This document shows, piece by piece, positions 36,423 to 46,060 of a stretch of DNA of 64,000 nucleotides; position 1 is the stretch's first letter; each line of letters starts with the position of its first letter. Position numbers and translations under genes: made by a program. The notes under the pieces are model-generated. The model was given only the letters and a program-made list of their open reading frames with translations. It did no database searches and was not told the origin of the DNA. This DNA comes from Paenibacillus bouchesdurhonensis (GTDB lineage: Bacteria; Bacillota; Bacilli; Paenibacillales; Paenibacillaceae). The stretch spans positions 1,570,696 to 1,634,695 of the forward strand of contig NZ_LT732548.1 in assembly GCF_900155685.1 (NCBI RefSeq), read 5' to 3'.

Positions 36423-36743
36423 ATGTTCCACTATGCAGCAACGGCAGCTCCGGCTGCGGGGAATCCGCTCATTACTTTGGTTGTTCCGTTCGCGATCATG
36501 TTTATCGTGTTCTATTTTCTGTTGATTCGTCCTCAGAAGAAGAAGCAGCAATCACGCAACGCAATGCTGAGAGCGCTCCAGAAAGGGGACAAAATCGTCA
36601 CGATTGGCGGACTTCACGGTACGATCGTATCGTTGACGGATGATACCGTCGTGCTTCTTGTGAACGATGCAACCAAGCTTACGTTTGAGCGCAGCGCAAT
36701 TAGCCATAGCGTGAATCCGGTAGCTTCTTCCGAATCGAAATAA
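36423..36743 (+). CDS. yajC: Preprotein translocase subunit YajC
   Basis: 106 residues. One membrane helix (about 15-37, ending FYFLLIRPQKKKQQ) is followed by a small basic and beta-rich domain (GDKIVTIGGLHGTIVSL). YajC associates with SecDF. The ribosome site AAAGGGGG precedes the ATG. The gene follows tgt and is closed by a terminator. Confidence 0.95.
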   Translation: MFHYAATAAPAAGNPLITLVVPFAIMFIVFYFLLIRPQKKKQQSRNAMLRALQKGDKIVTIGGLHGTIVSLTDDTVVLLVNDATKLTFERSAISHSVNPVASSESK

Positions 36744-36771
36744 TGGATAGGAAGAAGAGCCTAAAAGCAAG

Positions 36772-36799
36772 AAGAGCCTGATGCAGGCTCTTTTTTTTG
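36772..36799 (+). terminator. Terminator after yajC
   Basis: AAGAGCCTG pairs with CAGGCTCTT, followed by eight T. Confidence 0.92.
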
Positions 36800-36819
36800 T
36801 TTCCCCAGCCGGGTTACCC

Positions 36820-37215
36820 TCATTTTTTCTTGTGCAAATTAACCCCGAACATGCCACCGAGCGCACCAATCGCAATGGCCGGAAAGAGCAAAGTCAAATC
36901 GCTTAACCCAGGTGAGCTGTCTAATGCAAGCAAGCTGATGCATAAAATTAGAATTCCATAAAATAATCCAGTTAGTGAACCCTGGTACCAGCCCTTATGC
37001 CCTGCTCGCTTCCCTGAGGTAAGCCCACCGAATAACAGAGCTGCTGCATGAACGATGTAAATGGGCCATGTTAGATTATGTTCCTCCAGTGAGCCTGACT
37101 GAAGCAACAGGGATAAGACTAGAGCCCCGATCATCATCCATAAGAAAGCGTACCAAATGCCGGAAAGGGTAGGATGAGTGAGCCGAAGAGACGCCAAACG
37201 TCGGAAGAAATCCAT
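36820..37215 (-). CDS. TIGR04086-type small membrane protein
   Basis: 131 residues with four hydrophobic segments (WYAFLWMMIGALVLSLLL, YIVHAAALLFGGL, LTGLFYGILILCISLLAL, LLFPAIAIGALGGMFGVNL) and a basic C-terminal tail. The pattern and the position beside yajC match the TIGR04086 family of Bacillales, which has no known function. The ATG at 37215 has AGGAGGAAC seven bases upstream; the preceding GTG is too close to it. Confidence 0.75.
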   Translation of the reverse strand: MDFFRRLASLRLTHPTLSGIWYAFLWMMIGALVLSLLLQSGSLEEHNLTWPIYIVHAAALLFGGLTSGKRAGHKGWYQGSLTGLFYGILILCISLLALDSSPGLSDLTLLFPAIAIGALGGMFGVNLHKKK

Positions 37216-37440
37216 CACTTGTTCCTCCTATATCATTTAATACCATCATTGTATGGTCAAGCTTGCAGGATTAGTACAGGTTTAAAAACCGTTCGAGGCA
37301 TTGCTGTTCAGTGGCGGATCAATGTCAAAATTAACCGCGATTCAAGCAAAATGAGATTTGTATGGTTATCTGCTTAGAAGGTCAGAATATCTGTACGATG
37401 CTTTGTCCGATATGAACTAAATAGGATGGAGGGAACCATT

Positions 37441-38163
37441 TTGACGGCTCATCTTATTTCGCTTGTACTTCGAACGGTACTGATGTATTTTACAGCATTT
37501 GCTGTTATGCGCATTATGGGAAAAAGAGAGATTGGGGAGCTGTCGATTTTCGATTTGGTCATTTCCATCATGATTGCGGAAATCGCGGTATTCGCGATCG
37601 AGGATATGAATCGCCCGCTCTATGATGGGTTTGTTCCTATGATTACTTTGCTGCTTATACAAATCGCTATCGCAATGCTGTCATTGCGGAGCCGGGGCAT
37701 ACGCTTTTTGTTTGACGGCAAGCCGAGCGTAATTATTCAGAATGGGCAGATTAACCGGGAAGAAATGAAAAGACAGCGGTATAATCTTGACGATCTGTTG
37801 ATGCAATTGCGAGCCAATAACATCGACAATGTAGCCGATGTGGAATTTGCCGTACTGGAGACCAGCGGCCAATTGAGCGTTATTCCAAGAAGCGAGGACA
37901 GCAGCGAAGGAAACAACCAAGACAGCAATTCGCCGCAGGCCAGCGATGCTAAGGTTATTTCGAAAATTAGATATGAAGAAATCCCATTGTCCTTAATCAT
38001 GGATGGCAAGGTACAAGATCAAAATTTGGAGCAGATCGGAAAAACGAGATTTTGGTTAAAAAATCAAATTCAAGCTAGGGGAGTAAAGGATTTTAAGGAG
38101 ATATTCTTTTGCTCCATCGATCATCAAGGCAAGCTGTACATTAATTTAATGCAGGATAAATAA
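37441..38163 (+). CDS. DUF421 (YetF-type) membrane protein
   Basis: About 240 residues. Three N-terminal membrane helices include FAVMRIMGKREIGELSIFDLVISIMIAE, the DUF421 signature. A cytosolic or external domain follows (GKPSVIIQNGQINREEMKRQRYNLDDLLMQLR). A spacer rich in Ser, Asn and Asp lies around 160-185. The TTG at 37441 has GGAGGG seven bases upstream. An in-frame ATG at 37426 has no ribosome site, so the TTG is preferred. Related YetF/YrbG proteins occur in spore-formers; function is not established. The stop abuts the convergent spoVB stop. Confidence 0.85.
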   Translation: MTAHLISLVLRTVLMYFTAFAVMRIMGKREIGELSIFDLVISIMIAEIAVFAIEDMNRPLYDGFVPMITLLLIQIAIAMLSLRSRGIRFLFDGKPSVIIQNGQINREEMKRQRYNLDDLLMQLRANNIDNVADVEFAVLETSGQLSVIPRSEDSSEGNNQDSNSPQASDAKVISKIRYEEIPLSLIMDGKVQDQNLEQIGKTRFWLKNQIQARGVKDFKEIFFCSIDHQGKLYINLMQDK

Positions 38164-39759
38164 TTAGCGGAACCATCTTCGGAGCAGCGGAATCCGTCGG
38201 AGGTCATGAAGATCAATGAGTCCCATGATTCCTGATAATGCGATATACAATACCCCTGAAATTACAGTGGCGGCAATCAACTGAATTCCAGGCTGCGGGC
38301 TGATTGTAAGCTCATGATAAATATAAGCAGCAGCCCCTGCCATAATGATCATGCCACAAATGACTTTAAGGATATCCAAATAGGGAATATGATAACGCAG
38401 TGCCTTGGCCACGCTATAGCCATGGAGAAGAGTCACGATGACAATATTGGCAATGATGGCGATAATGGCGCCATAAATCCCCAAACTCGGATTGGAGGCT
38501 AAATAGAAAATAAGCGAGATTTTAACAATGGCTCCGATCAAAGTGTTAAGCAATGCTCGTCCGGGCTTATCTAGCGCTTGCAGAGCAGCCTGCAGAGGAG
38601 TTTGGACATAAAGGAATAGAGCGAACGGAGCCATGATTTTAAGCATTCCGGCGATATCCCCATTATCATAAATAAGCAAGCATAACGGTTCAGCCAGAAC
38701 ATACATAATCGCTGCGAAGGGCCCGCCCGTAACGAGAGCAAGCCGCAGCGACTGGTGCAGCCGCAGATGAATCGTTCGCATATCGCCGCGCGCTTGAGCC
38801 TCCGCTAGTGAAGGGACAAGTGAAACAGCAAGCGAGGATGTGAGCGCTCCGGGCAGCAGCAGCAAGGGAATGATCATTCCTTGAAGGGCTCCATACTGGG
38901 CTGTGGCAATTGCGGTAGTAATACCAGCAATAGCGAGGCTTTGCGCGGTGGTGATCGATTCCAGCAAATAAGAAAGCGATCCGACGAGCCGGCCTCCCGT
39001 AACCGGAATGGCTATTCGGAGAATGCGCTTCAGGTTGGCGGCAAACCCTCTACCTAAGTTTAATTCTTTGTCCGGGCTTGTCGTCGCGTTGACTTGCTGG
39101 CCTAAGAATGGAGATCTCGCCTCTTTACGTTTGGAGTGCCAATAATGCCACAAGATTACCGCCATACCGACCACTTCGCCAGCAGCCACTCCGAGCATCG
39201 CTCCGGCAGCTCCATAAGCAACGCCCATGGGAAGCATTAAGTACGAGAACCATAGTACACATACGATTCGGGCTAACGTTTCCAGGATTGATGAAGAAGC
39301 AGATGGGATCATATTCTGTTTGCCTTGGAAATACCCGCGAAAAACAGAGGAGATAGCTACGATCACGATCATCGGACTCATGGCGATGAAGGGATAATAA
39401 ACCCGGGAATCCGGCAGGACATATCGGCTGATCCAAGACGCGCCGAACAGACTGGCGACCGTAAAGATTAATCCGGCAACTGTCGTAAAAATCAGGCTTG
39501 TTCTTAGTATTGCTGCCGACCGGCCAGGCTGGCCGGAAGATTCCGCCTCCGCGATTAGCTTAGCGACGGCAAGCGGAATGCCGCCGGTAATAATCGTTAC
39601 AAGGACGATGAAGAATGGGTACCCGAGCTGATAGAGGCCGACCCCTTCGGCACCGATAATTCGGGGAAGAAGGATGCGGGGAATAAAGCCGAGAATGCGA
39701 TTAATAATGCCAGCAGCGAGCAGGATCATCGTTCCTTGGATAAAGGTCTGTTTGTTCAA
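38164..39759 (-). CDS. spoVB: Stage V sporulation protein B (MOP-superfamily flippase)
   Basis: 531 residues with about 14 hydrophobic segments. The N-terminus FIQGTMILLAAGIINRILGFIPRI and IGAEGVGLYQLGYP are typical of SpoVB and related polysaccharide/lipid-II flippases. SpoVB is needed for spore cortex synthesis. It lies, as in other Bacillales, just before comN and secDF, in the opposite orientation. Paralogues of this family are common, so assignment to spoVB itself relies on the context. Confidence 0.9.
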   Translation of the reverse strand: MNKQTFIQGTMILLAAGIINRILGFIPRILLPRIIGAEGVGLYQLGYPFFIVLVTIITGGIPLAVAKLIAEAESSGQPGRSAAILRTSLIFTTVAGLIFTVASLFGASWISRYVLPDSRVYYPFIAMSPMIVIVAISSVFRGYFQGKQNMIPSASSSILETLARIVCVLWFSYLMLPMGVAYGAAGAMLGVAAGEVVGMAVILWHYWHSKRKEARSPFLGQQVNATTSPDKELNLGRGFAANLKRILRIAIPVTGGRLVGSLSYLLESITTAQSLAIAGITTAIATAQYGALQGMIIPLLLLPGALTSSLAVSLVPSLAEAQARGDMRTIHLRLHQSLRLALVTGGPFAAIMYVLAEPLCLLIYDNGDIAGMLKIMAPFALFLYVQTPLQAALQALDKPGRALLNTLIGAIVKISLIFYLASNPSLGIYGAIIAIIANIVIVTLLHGYSVAKALRYHIPYLDILKVICGMIIMAGAAAYIYHELTISPQPGIQLIAATVISGVLYIALSGIMGLIDLHDLRRIPLLRRWFR

Positions 39760-39953
39760 AATGATTCCCTCTTTCCCGGATTGAGCATTTTACTAAGACG
39801 ACTTGTCTGATATATTTATGAATATGCTGTACCCGTCCGTATTCATACCTGCTAGTTTTATAGCAGTATCCAGAACGACAGAAGCAGGAATCATGAGATC
39901 GGGGTAGAATTAGTTTAAAGACAGCTTAGCTCGCAGGAAAGGGGCATCATGAA

Positions 39954-40208
39954 ATGGATCAACAGGAATTCGCCGAGAAGCAGTTGAACGAAACGATTGA
40001 AACTCTATGCCGCAGCAAAGTAGAAGAATTTCGGCTTATCGGTTATGAACATGTAACCGTATCGGAAATATGGGACTGTGTCAGTCATAAATATGAGAAA
40101 GAAGGTTATCCGGAGCTTCACCAGTTGGTCAACGATATCCTTTCATTGAAATCTACCCAATTTATGAATTACATGACGTTATCCGCATTTCGTGGGTCCC
40201 GTTTCTAA
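39954..40208 (+). CDS. comN: Post-transcriptional regulator ComN
   Basis: 84 residues, all helical, with the ComN-family pattern KVEEFRLIGYEHVTVSEIW and LHQLVNDILSLKSTQFMNYMT. In Bacillus ComN controls comE mRNA and localises to the division septum. The ATG at 39954 follows GAAAGGGG. It has its own terminator, which begins inside the last codons. Confidence 0.88.
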   Translation: MDQQEFAEKQLNETIETLCRSKVEEFRLIGYEHVTVSEIWDCVSHKYEKEGYPELHQLVNDILSLKSTQFMNYMTLSAFRGSRF

Positions 40209-40228
40209 GGAATCGGGATCTTTTTTTG
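40195..40228 (+). terminator. Terminator of comN
   Basis: GGTCCCG pairs with CGGGATC, with an inner arm TTC/GAA, then seven T. The stem starts within the comN coding end. Confidence 0.85.
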
Positions 40229-40339
40229 GCTCTGAATGGGGCGCGTTAAAGAAACCGACAATATTTGATAAATTGACGCTCTTTTCCTGCATCGCTATAA
40301 TAGGAATATTGAGAATTTGAAAGGGGAACGAAGTACGGG

Positions 40340-41593
40340 ATGAAAAGACTCATCGCATTCATAACCGTCGTGGCCGTCACAACTGGAATTATGGTTTGGA
40401 CAAGCCCTGGTCTGCTTCGAGATGTACATCTTGGCCTGGATCTGAAGGGTGGATTTGAGATTCTTTATGAAGCCGAGCCTTTCGATAGCGGGGCTAAGGT
40501 TACAAGGGAATCATTGTTAAAAACGGCTCAAAGCCTGGAGAAGCGCGCTAACCAGCTCGGTACAAGCGAGCCGGAAGTAACGACAGAGGGAACGAACCGG
40601 ATTCGGTTGAAGCTTGCTGGCGTAACCGATGAGAATGAAGTTCGGAAGCTGATGAAGAAGCCATCAACTTTGACGTTCCGCAGTAAGGATGGAACGGAGA
40701 AGGCGCCTGAGGAGTTCAATAAGATTGAATTAGTCGGTACCGACTTTGTAGAGGGCGGAGCTTCCGTTCAATTTAATCAGCTGAATCAACCAGAAATTGC
40801 AATAAAGCTGAAGGATAAGGATAAGTTCTCCCAAATTACCGAACGGCTGCTAGGGAAGGAGCTAGCGATTTTTCTTGATGAGGAATTGTTGTCCGCTCCT
40901 GTAGTTCAGGCTGTATTAAGAGACGGAACGGCTTCGATTAGCGGAAGCTATACTCGGGACGAAGCGAATGACTTGCGGGATGAGATCAACCGCGGTGCCC
41001 TGCCGCTTAAATTAACCGAGAAGTATTCACAAAGCGTGGGAGCTACATTAGGGAAGCAGTCCCTTTTTCAGACGATTCAAGCAGGTTTGATTGCCTCCCT
41101 GTTTATATTGATATTTATGATTTGGATGTATCGCATTCCAGGCCTGCTGGCCAGTTTCGGCCTCATTTTGCATACCTGGCTGCTTATTTTAGTCTTTAAT
41201 TTTGCAGACTTTACATTGACCCTGCCCGGCATTGCGGCTATCGTGCTTGGGGTAGGGATGGCCGTGGATGCCAACATCATTACCAATGAGCGAATCAGGG
41301 AAGAAATGCGGCTCGGAAAGAGCATCATGTCTGCGGTTAAAGCGGGTAGCAAGCACTCTTTCCGTACGATTATGGACTCGAACATCACGACGATCATCGT
41401 TGCGATCGTCATGTATATTTTTGGTACGGGAGCGGTCAGAGGCTTTGCCCTCGTCTTGATCGTCGAAATTGTGCTCAGTATCGCCACCAATATTTATTTC
41501 ATTCGTTTCCTGCTGAACCTGCTGCTCAAGGCGGGTAAGCTGAAGAAGCCGAAATATTTCGGTGTAAAGGAGAGTGAAATTGGTGAGCTCTAA
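40340..41593 (+). CDS. secD: Protein translocase subunit SecD
   Basis: 417 residues. A first membrane helix is followed by VHLGLDLKGGFEILYEA, the large external P1 domain, and five further helices with GIAAIVLGVGMAVDANIITNERIREE, the RND-type proton-path motif. SecD/SecF use the proton gradient to complete protein export. In Bacillus subtilis the two are fused, here they are separate. The ATG follows GAAAGGGGAACG. Confidence 0.97.
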   Translation: MKRLIAFITVVAVTTGIMVWTSPGLLRDVHLGLDLKGGFEILYEAEPFDSGAKVTRESLLKTAQSLEKRANQLGTSEPEVTTEGTNRIRLKLAGVTDENEVRKLMKKPSTLTFRSKDGTEKAPEEFNKIELVGTDFVEGGASVQFNQLNQPEIAIKLKDKDKFSQITERLLGKELAIFLDEELLSAPVVQAVLRDGTASISGSYTRDEANDLRDEINRGALPLKLTEKYSQSVGATLGKQSLFQTIQAGLIASLFILIFMIWMYRIPGLLASFGLILHTWLLILVFNFADFTLTLPGIAAIVLGVGMAVDANIITNERIREEMRLGKSIMSAVKAGSKHSFRTIMDSNITTIIVAIVMYIFGTGAVRGFALVLIVEIVLSIATNIYFIRFLLNLLLKAGKLKKPKYFGVKESEIGEL

Positions 41594-42485
41594 AAATAAG
41601 CTATTACATTTGGATTTTATACACATTAGCAGACGCTGTTACACATTCTCGATTATATTAACGATTATTGGAGTTATTTCGTTGGCCGTTTTCGGGCTTA
41701 ACTATAGCGTTGATTTCAAAGCTGGATCAAATGTCGATATTGCGTTTACAAAACCCGTTACGTTGGAGCAGGTTGAGCCGGTTCTGGAGGAACTCGGCAT
41801 TTTGGAAGGAACGAAGATTACTCCAGGGGCGGATCGTATGTCCATTCGCTTTAACGAGGTTCTGAATGAAGACCATGATCACCAATTGAAGAGCGAAATT
41901 ATGAAGCTCGACAGTGAGGCGTCCATGGAGATTAACACGGTAGACCCAGAAATGGCCAAAGAGCTGGCGGCAAACGCGATGTGGGCTGTATTGCTGTCAA
42001 GTTTGGGGATTATCGTGTATGTAAGCATTCGCTTTGAATGGCGTTTTGCGGTCGCTGCAATTACTGCCTTGCTGCATGATGCTTTTATGGTGGTAACGAT
42101 CTTTTCCATCTTCCGTCTAGAGGTTGATCTAACCTTCATCATAGCGGTTCTTACCATTATTGGTTATTCCATAAATGATACGATCGTTATTTTTGACCGA
42201 ATTCGAGAAAACCTGCGGTTTGCCAAACATAAAACACGCCAGGATTTGATCGATATCGTAAACAAGAGTGTGTCCCAGACAATTATGCGGTCGCTGTATA
42301 CCGCGTTAACCGTATTTATTGCAGCTCTATTCTTGCTCTTGCTGGGAGGAGCTTCGATCAAGATGTTCTCGCTGGCCATGGTAATTGGGCTTTTAATCGG
42401 GGCATACTCCTCGATCTTCATTGCCAGTCCGCTGTGGTTTGTGCTTAAGAGCAGGCAGAAAAACAAACCGGCCAAAGCGTCCTAA
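41583..42485 (+). CDS. secF: Protein translocase subunit SecF
   Basis: About 300 residues. SecF signs: FGLNYSVDFKAGSNVDIAF near the start, six membrane helices, and SINDTIVIFDRIREN in helix 4. The coding region overlaps the secD end. Possible starts are GTG 41574, TTG 41580 and GTG 41583; the AAAGGAG at 41566-41572 favours 41580 or 41583. It is tightly coupled to secD. Confidence 0.96.
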   Translation: MSSKNKLLHLDFIHISRRCYTFSIILTIIGVISLAVFGLNYSVDFKAGSNVDIAFTKPVTLEQVEPVLEELGILEGTKITPGADRMSIRFNEVLNEDHDHQLKSEIMKLDSEASMEINTVDPEMAKELAANAMWAVLLSSLGIIVYVSIRFEWRFAVAAITALLHDAFMVVTIFSIFRLEVDLTFIIAVLTIIGYSINDTIVIFDRIRENLRFAKHKTRQDLIDIVNKSVSQTIMRSLYTALTVFIAALFLLLLGGASIKMFSLAMVIGLLIGAYSSIFIASPLWFVLKSRQKNKPAKAS

Positions 42486-42516
42486 ACGACGGTTTGCCAT
42501 TTGCTTGGCAGGAGTG

Positions 42517-42547
42517 AAGCCGCGTCTCGATGATGGACGCGGCTTCG
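42517..42547 (+). terminator. Hairpin after secF
   Basis: GAAGCCGCGTC pairs perfectly with GACGCGGCTTC. No T-tract, so it may be a partial terminator or an mRNA-processing element before the CDF-like gene. Confidence 0.55.
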
Positions 42548-42584
42548 CCGTCTTCATGGTAATAACGGGTTCAGGAGGGTTATT

Positions 42585-43544
42585 ATGATTCGCGAACAAG
42601 CTGTGCCATCTGATTCTGCCGCTTGGCTAGGCATTGTGAACAATGTCATTCTAGCTGTATTCAAAGGGGTGGTAGGTTTGCTCTTTGACAGCCGCGCATT
42701 GCTTGCTGACGCTTTATATTCAGCATCAGATGCAGCAGCGGGCATTGCTAAGAAGGTTCATTTGCCGCAAGCGTTCAACAAGCGGAGTGGGATACGGCCT
42801 ATGACAAGCAGGAAAATTACGGCAGAACCGCTCATAGCGAGTTTATTTGCAGCTTTTCTGTTCATGGGTGCTTTGCAAATGGGAGTGAATTCAATTTCTG
42901 CAATGGTGAACGGGAATGTTCTCGCGCCAGGTTATATGTCCGGAGTAGCTATTGTTATATCGATTGCTTTGAGAGAAATCGTATTTCAAATACAGCATCG
43001 CCAGAATCGCAAGCATTCGGGGAGTACCTCTCTATCCTACATTGAAATGCAAAGGCATTCCTTATATACTTCTATTGTTGTTCTTTTGGGTGTCTTTGGG
43101 GCGATGACTGGCGAAGCATGGGATATCCCGCTGATGCTGTATATAGACCCGGCAGCCGCTCTGATTGTAGCTTGTCTTGTCTTTTGGAAAGGGTATCGGC
43201 TAATCTTTGGGGCCATATACAGCAAGCCAAAATCCAAGGCGCAGATGGAAGATAAGCTGCCATTCATTGAAACTGTACAAAGGGTTCACGGCGTCATTAC
43301 TGTAGACGAAATGAAAATAAAAGACAGTGGCCATTATATTTCCGTCGCCGCAATGATCAGCGTAAATCCTCGAATTTCTGTTTTGGAGGCTAATCATATT
43401 GCGAATCGCGCCAAAATATTGCTTCTGAATCGCTTCTCTCAGATTAGCGATGTTAATATACAAGTTATGCCCTATGATCCGGGCTATCCTTACAAAAGTA
43501 ATTATGAAGGATCAAATAATGATCTGCCTACATTGCTGCAATGA
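42585..43544 (+). CDS. Cation-diffusion-facilitator-like membrane protein with degenerate metal site
   Basis: 319 residues with the CDF layout: about six membrane helices (first AAWLGIVNNVILAVFKGVVGLLF) and a C-terminal cytosolic domain (VHGVITVDEMKIKDSGHYISVAAMI). The helix-2 metal motif reads ALYSASD, so the first ligand (His or Asp in active members) is Tyr. The helix-5 HxxxD motif is not evident in MQRHSLYTSIVVLLG. It may therefore have altered metal specificity or have lost transport. The start ATG has AGGAGGG before it. The stop overlaps the recJ start. Confidence 0.8.
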   Translation: MIREQAVPSDSAAWLGIVNNVILAVFKGVVGLLFDSRALLADALYSASDAAAGIAKKVHLPQAFNKRSGIRPMTSRKITAEPLIASLFAAFLFMGALQMGVNSISAMVNGNVLAPGYMSGVAIVISIALREIVFQIQHRQNRKHSGSTSLSYIEMQRHSLYTSIVVLLGVFGAMTGEAWDIPLMLYIDPAAALIVACLVFWKGYRLIFGAIYSKPKSKAQMEDKLPFIETVQRVHGVITVDEMKIKDSGHYISVAAMISVNPRISVLEANHIANRAKILLLNRFSQISDVNIQVMPYDPGYPYKSNYEGSNNDLPTLLQ

Positions 43545-45997
43545 GGCAGAAGGATGAGAAAGAAGGTGCTGTCAGGTTGCTTCATCCGAAGTACCGTTGG
43601 GTTGGTTTACATAGTGAGGAGGATGTCGCTTCACAGCTTGCCGAGCAGCTTGAAATACCAAAAATATTAGCTTCCTTGCTCGTTAGTCGTGGCATTCAGG
43701 GTGTTCAGGAAGCGCAGCATTTTTTACAGGGGACGATGGATGATCTCCACGATCCTTTTTTGCTTAGCGGCATGCAGGAAGCAGTGGCTCGAATTAGGAG
43801 AGCGATCGAGCAAGACGAGCAAATTTTAATTTATGGCGACTATGATGCGGACGGCGTATCTTCTACAGCACTCATGATTTGCTTAATGCGTCATTTGAAT
43901 GCCAGGTATGAGTACTATATCCCGCATCGATCGAAGGAAGGGTATGGACTTCATATTGCTGCCTTAGAGCCATTTGTGGAGCGTGGATTCACGCTAGTCA
44001 TCACCGTAGATACAGGAATTAGTGCAGTAGAGCAAATCGCCTATGCGAACGCCGCAGGCATGGATGTCATCGTTACCGATCATCACGAACCACCGGAAAT
44101 TCTTCCTGAGGCTTACGCGCTCGTCAATCCGAAATTATCTTCCTGTCCATACCCGTTTAAGGGGCTTGCGGGCGTAGGGGTAGCCTATAAATTAGCAACA
44201 GCCCTGCTTGGCAATGATACGCCTGCTTCGTGGACGGAGTTGGTTACGTTAGGGACGATAGCGGATTTGATGCCGCTTACAGATGAGAATCGAATTTTGG
44301 TTACGAACGGATTGAAGGCGATGTCCTATTCCAGTTTTCCGGGGATAACCGCTCTGATGGGGGCATCAGGCTATGCTAAAGGAGTGAAGGAAGAGGTTTC
44401 ATCGAATCAAGTAGCATTCGGACTTGCCCCTCGTATTAATGCAAGCGGACGGATGAGCCATGCGAATCAGGCTGTTGCTCTGTTAACGACAGAAAATATG
44501 GAAGAGGCAGAGAAGATTGCCGAGGAATTGGATATCCTGAATAAAGAACGTCAATTGCTTGTCGACCGTATTGTTCAGGAGGCTGAGGCCCAGTTAGCGG
44601 CGAAAGAGGCTGAGGGCTCGATTCCTCATGTCATCGTATTGGCGGGAGAGGGATGGAATCCAGGGGTCATCGGGATTGTCGCTTCTAAAATATTGGATCG
44701 ATATTATCGTCCCACCCTTGTCTTGGGCATAGATCCGGAAACGGGGGTATGCAAAGGCTCCGCCCGTTCTATTCCCGGGCTCGATATTTTTGAAGCTCTT
44801 ACCCATTGCAAAGGCTTGCTGGAGCATTATGGAGGACACCCGTCGGCGGCAGGAATGACCCTGCAGCGCGACCAGCTTAACAATCTTGAAGAGCAGTTGA
44901 ATCGGTTTGCAGAAGGTGTGCTTGGCGAGGAGCATTTTGTACCGATTATGCACACGGATTTAGAGTGCTCCTTGTCGGATATCTCGTTGCCGGTCATTGA
45001 ACAGTTAGAAGGACTTGCCCCGTTCGGCATGGGGAATACTTGCCCTAGGCTGCTCATTCGCGGCGCCAAGCTAGTAGAATCACGACCATTGGGGAAGGAA
45101 GGCAAGCATATGAAGCTGCTGCTGAGCCAAAATGGAACCATGATGGAGGCTGTTGCATTCGGCAAAGGCGAGCTGTTATCCCATTTGACAGAAGAGGCGA
45201 GAGTCGATGTGGTTGCCGAAGCCAGCATCAATGAATGGAACGGTTCCCGAAAGCCGCAATTGATGGTTCAGGATCTTGCGGTTCCGCATATTCAGGTGTT
45301 CGATCATCGGGGATCCAGATATCCCGTCAACAAGTTGAATGAAATTAGAAGCGAGCTTACAGTGAAGCAATCGCTGGAGCAACGAATGATTGCCATCGTC
45401 ACGATGGAAGATTCGAATGCAGCGAAAAATTATGAATTGAATGATACCCCTTGTTGGATATATGATAAGGACGTTGGCGTAATTCCTAGCAATACGGCAG
45501 CTCTAAAAAACGGACAAAGCAGGGATGATATAAAGATATTGTTCGTACTTGAAACTCCTGAGTCATCCGAAATATGGCATAAAATGATGAGCTCATTCTC
45601 ATCGCTCGAAAGGGTGTATTTGTTCCATTCCACGAGGGAGAGACAGGAAGCGATTCTACCGCCTTCCAGAGAGCAATTTAAACAGATTTATGCGCTGTTG
45701 AAGCATCAGGTTACGGCTCCCACTCAGGAGGAAGAGCTTATTTCCAGCCTCATGCAGCGTACTCGACTATCTCGGAGGATGCTGGTCATGACGCTGGAGA
45801 TATTTGAGGAGCTGGGATTCATATTCCGTCGTACCGGTACCGTAACAATGAATCAGGCACCAGCCAAACGAGCGCTCGATTCGTCGCGCCGTTATTTGGA
45901 GCTGGAAGGGCTGGCTGAAATGGAGCAGATTTTGCACCATGCTGGAATACCACAAATTACCCAGTGGCTAATGACAAATCAGCAAAATGTATCTTAG
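43541..45997 (+). CDS. recJ: Single-stranded-DNA-specific exonuclease RecJ
   Basis: 818 residues. DHH-family core: ILIYGDYDADGVSS (Asp100, 102, 104), VITVDTGIS, VIVTDHHE, then the DHHA1 domain with GGHPSAAGM, and an OB domain. A C-terminal extension of about 230 residues is usual in Firmicute RecJ. It degrades single strands 5'-3' in repair. The ATG at 43541 overlaps the previous stop and lacks a clear ribosome site, so it depends on coupling or starts slightly later. Confidence 0.96.
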   Translation: MRQKDEKEGAVRLLHPKYRWVGLHSEEDVASQLAEQLEIPKILASLLVSRGIQGVQEAQHFLQGTMDDLHDPFLLSGMQEAVARIRRAIEQDEQILIYGDYDADGVSSTALMICLMRHLNARYEYYIPHRSKEGYGLHIAALEPFVERGFTLVITVDTGISAVEQIAYANAAGMDVIVTDHHEPPEILPEAYALVNPKLSSCPYPFKGLAGVGVAYKLATALLGNDTPASWTELVTLGTIADLMPLTDENRILVTNGLKAMSYSSFPGITALMGASGYAKGVKEEVSSNQVAFGLAPRINASGRMSHANQAVALLTTENMEEAEKIAEELDILNKERQLLVDRIVQEAEAQLAAKEAEGSIPHVIVLAGEGWNPGVIGIVASKILDRYYRPTLVLGIDPETGVCKGSARSIPGLDIFEALTHCKGLLEHYGGHPSAAGMTLQRDQLNNLEEQLNRFAEGVLGEEHFVPIMHTDLECSLSDISLPVIEQLEGLAPFGMGNTCPRLLIRGAKLVESRPLGKEGKHMKLLLSQNGTMMEAVAFGKGELLSHLTEEARVDVVAEASINEWNGSRKPQLMVQDLAVPHIQVFDHRGSRYPVNKLNEIRSELTVKQSLEQRMIAIVTMEDSNAAKNYELNDTPCWIYDKDVGVIPSNTAALKNGQSRDDIKILFVLETPESSEIWHKMMSSFSSLERVYLFHSTRERQEAILPPSREQFKQIYALLKHQVTAPTQEEELISSLMQRTRLSRRMLVMTLEIFEELGFIFRRTGTVTMNQAPAKRALDSSRRYLELEGLAEMEQILHHAGIPQITQWLMTNQQNVS

Positions 45998-46060
45998 CAT
46001 TCGCTATTTTATTTTATAAGTATGCTGTTGTTATGCGCTAACTACTAGGAGGAGATTGTA

